Source of the DNA: Tychonema litorale BBK16
GTDB taxonomy: Bacteria > Cyanobacteriota > Cyanobacteriia > Cyanobacteriales > Microcoleaceae
Direction: 5' to 3'
DNA length: 29,898 nucleotides
Assembly: GCF_021648855.1 (NCBI RefSeq)
Contig: NZ_JAKJHX010000061.1
Span: forward strand, 158-30,055
Below are positions 29,840-29,898 of this stretch, in pieces. Each line of letters opens with the position of its first letter. The stretch's first letter is position 1. The translations under genes and the position numbers were made by a program. The notes below the pieces were generated by a model, which did no database searches, was not told the origin of the DNA, and saw only the letters and a program-made list of their open reading frames with translations.

Positions 29840-29898
29840 ACAATTGGCAATCTGTCGAGAATCCTAAAAGATGCAATCTAACGATACGATCAAATAAG

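Noticed and set aside
1..29898. tRNA, rRNA, riboswitch or transposase genes
   Set aside because: Reading both strands I found no cloverleaf with a GGTTCGAATCC-type T arm outside coding genes, no rRNA sequence, no recognisable riboswitch core, and no transposase-like protein.

Overview
The window looks like a chromosome segment of a filamentous, non-heterocystous cyanobacterium of the Oscillatoria/Microcoleus/Phormidium type. The evidence is the many GCGATCGC (HIP1) octamers and GATCG cores, cyanobacteria-restricted families (DUF3038, DUF4335, DUF2949, the Mo-nitrogenase C-terminal-like family), a PEP-CTERM protein, heptamer-type short repeats and dispersed palindromic repeats. The species is an inference. 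I saw no rRNA, tRNA, CRISPR array or transposase.

Layout. 1-532 holds only repeats. 533-1723 (-) is the phosphate-binding lipoprotein PstS. 2019-6277 (+) is a metabolic block: bioB, bioY, lspA and a B12-binding-type radical SAM protein. 6298-8620 (+) is an accessory cluster: an orphan HigA-like regulator, then a tandem array ordered antitoxin-toxin-antitoxin-toxin-antitoxin, placed between a 13-codon SRPBCC-like gene fragment and an intact SRPBCC gene (8634-9095). 9584-11427 (+) is the DUF3038-DUF4335 pair. 11762-14680 (-) is the exported DUF1800-DUF1501 pair. 15005-16105 (-) is a secreted PEP-CTERM alpha/beta hydrolase with an operator-like palindrome upstream. 16500-19191 (-) is a two-gene operon of unknown function. 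19322-20254 (+) is an OmpA-family protein and 20363-21376 (+) is fmt. 21366-23542 (-) is a two-gene ATPase + TOPRIM/DUF4435 cassette resembling the PARIS (AriA/AriB) anti-phage system, and a small decayed gene follows. The right end carries a secreted small protein, a Mo-nitrogenase C-terminal-like protein, a rhomboid protease, a large CACHE-HAMP-PAS-PAS histidine kinase, another small secreted protein and a DUF2949 protein.

How the genes work together. bioB (last step of biotin synthesis) and bioY (biotin uptake) together supply biotin. The two strongest candidates for unusual biology are the PARIS-like pair and the toxin-antitoxin array. In the pair, the genes overlap by ATGA and the downstream gene overlaps the end of fmt by 11 nt. 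In the array, one toxin has been removed, leaving a two-codon ATG-CCA-TAG scar. A 340-bp block there is almost identical between units although the flanking coding sequence has diverged, which points to recombination or gene conversion that swaps antitoxin N-termini and toxin C-termini. Dispersed GGACACGGC-type palindromes, in two places with tandemly amplified half-sites, fill many of the gaps.
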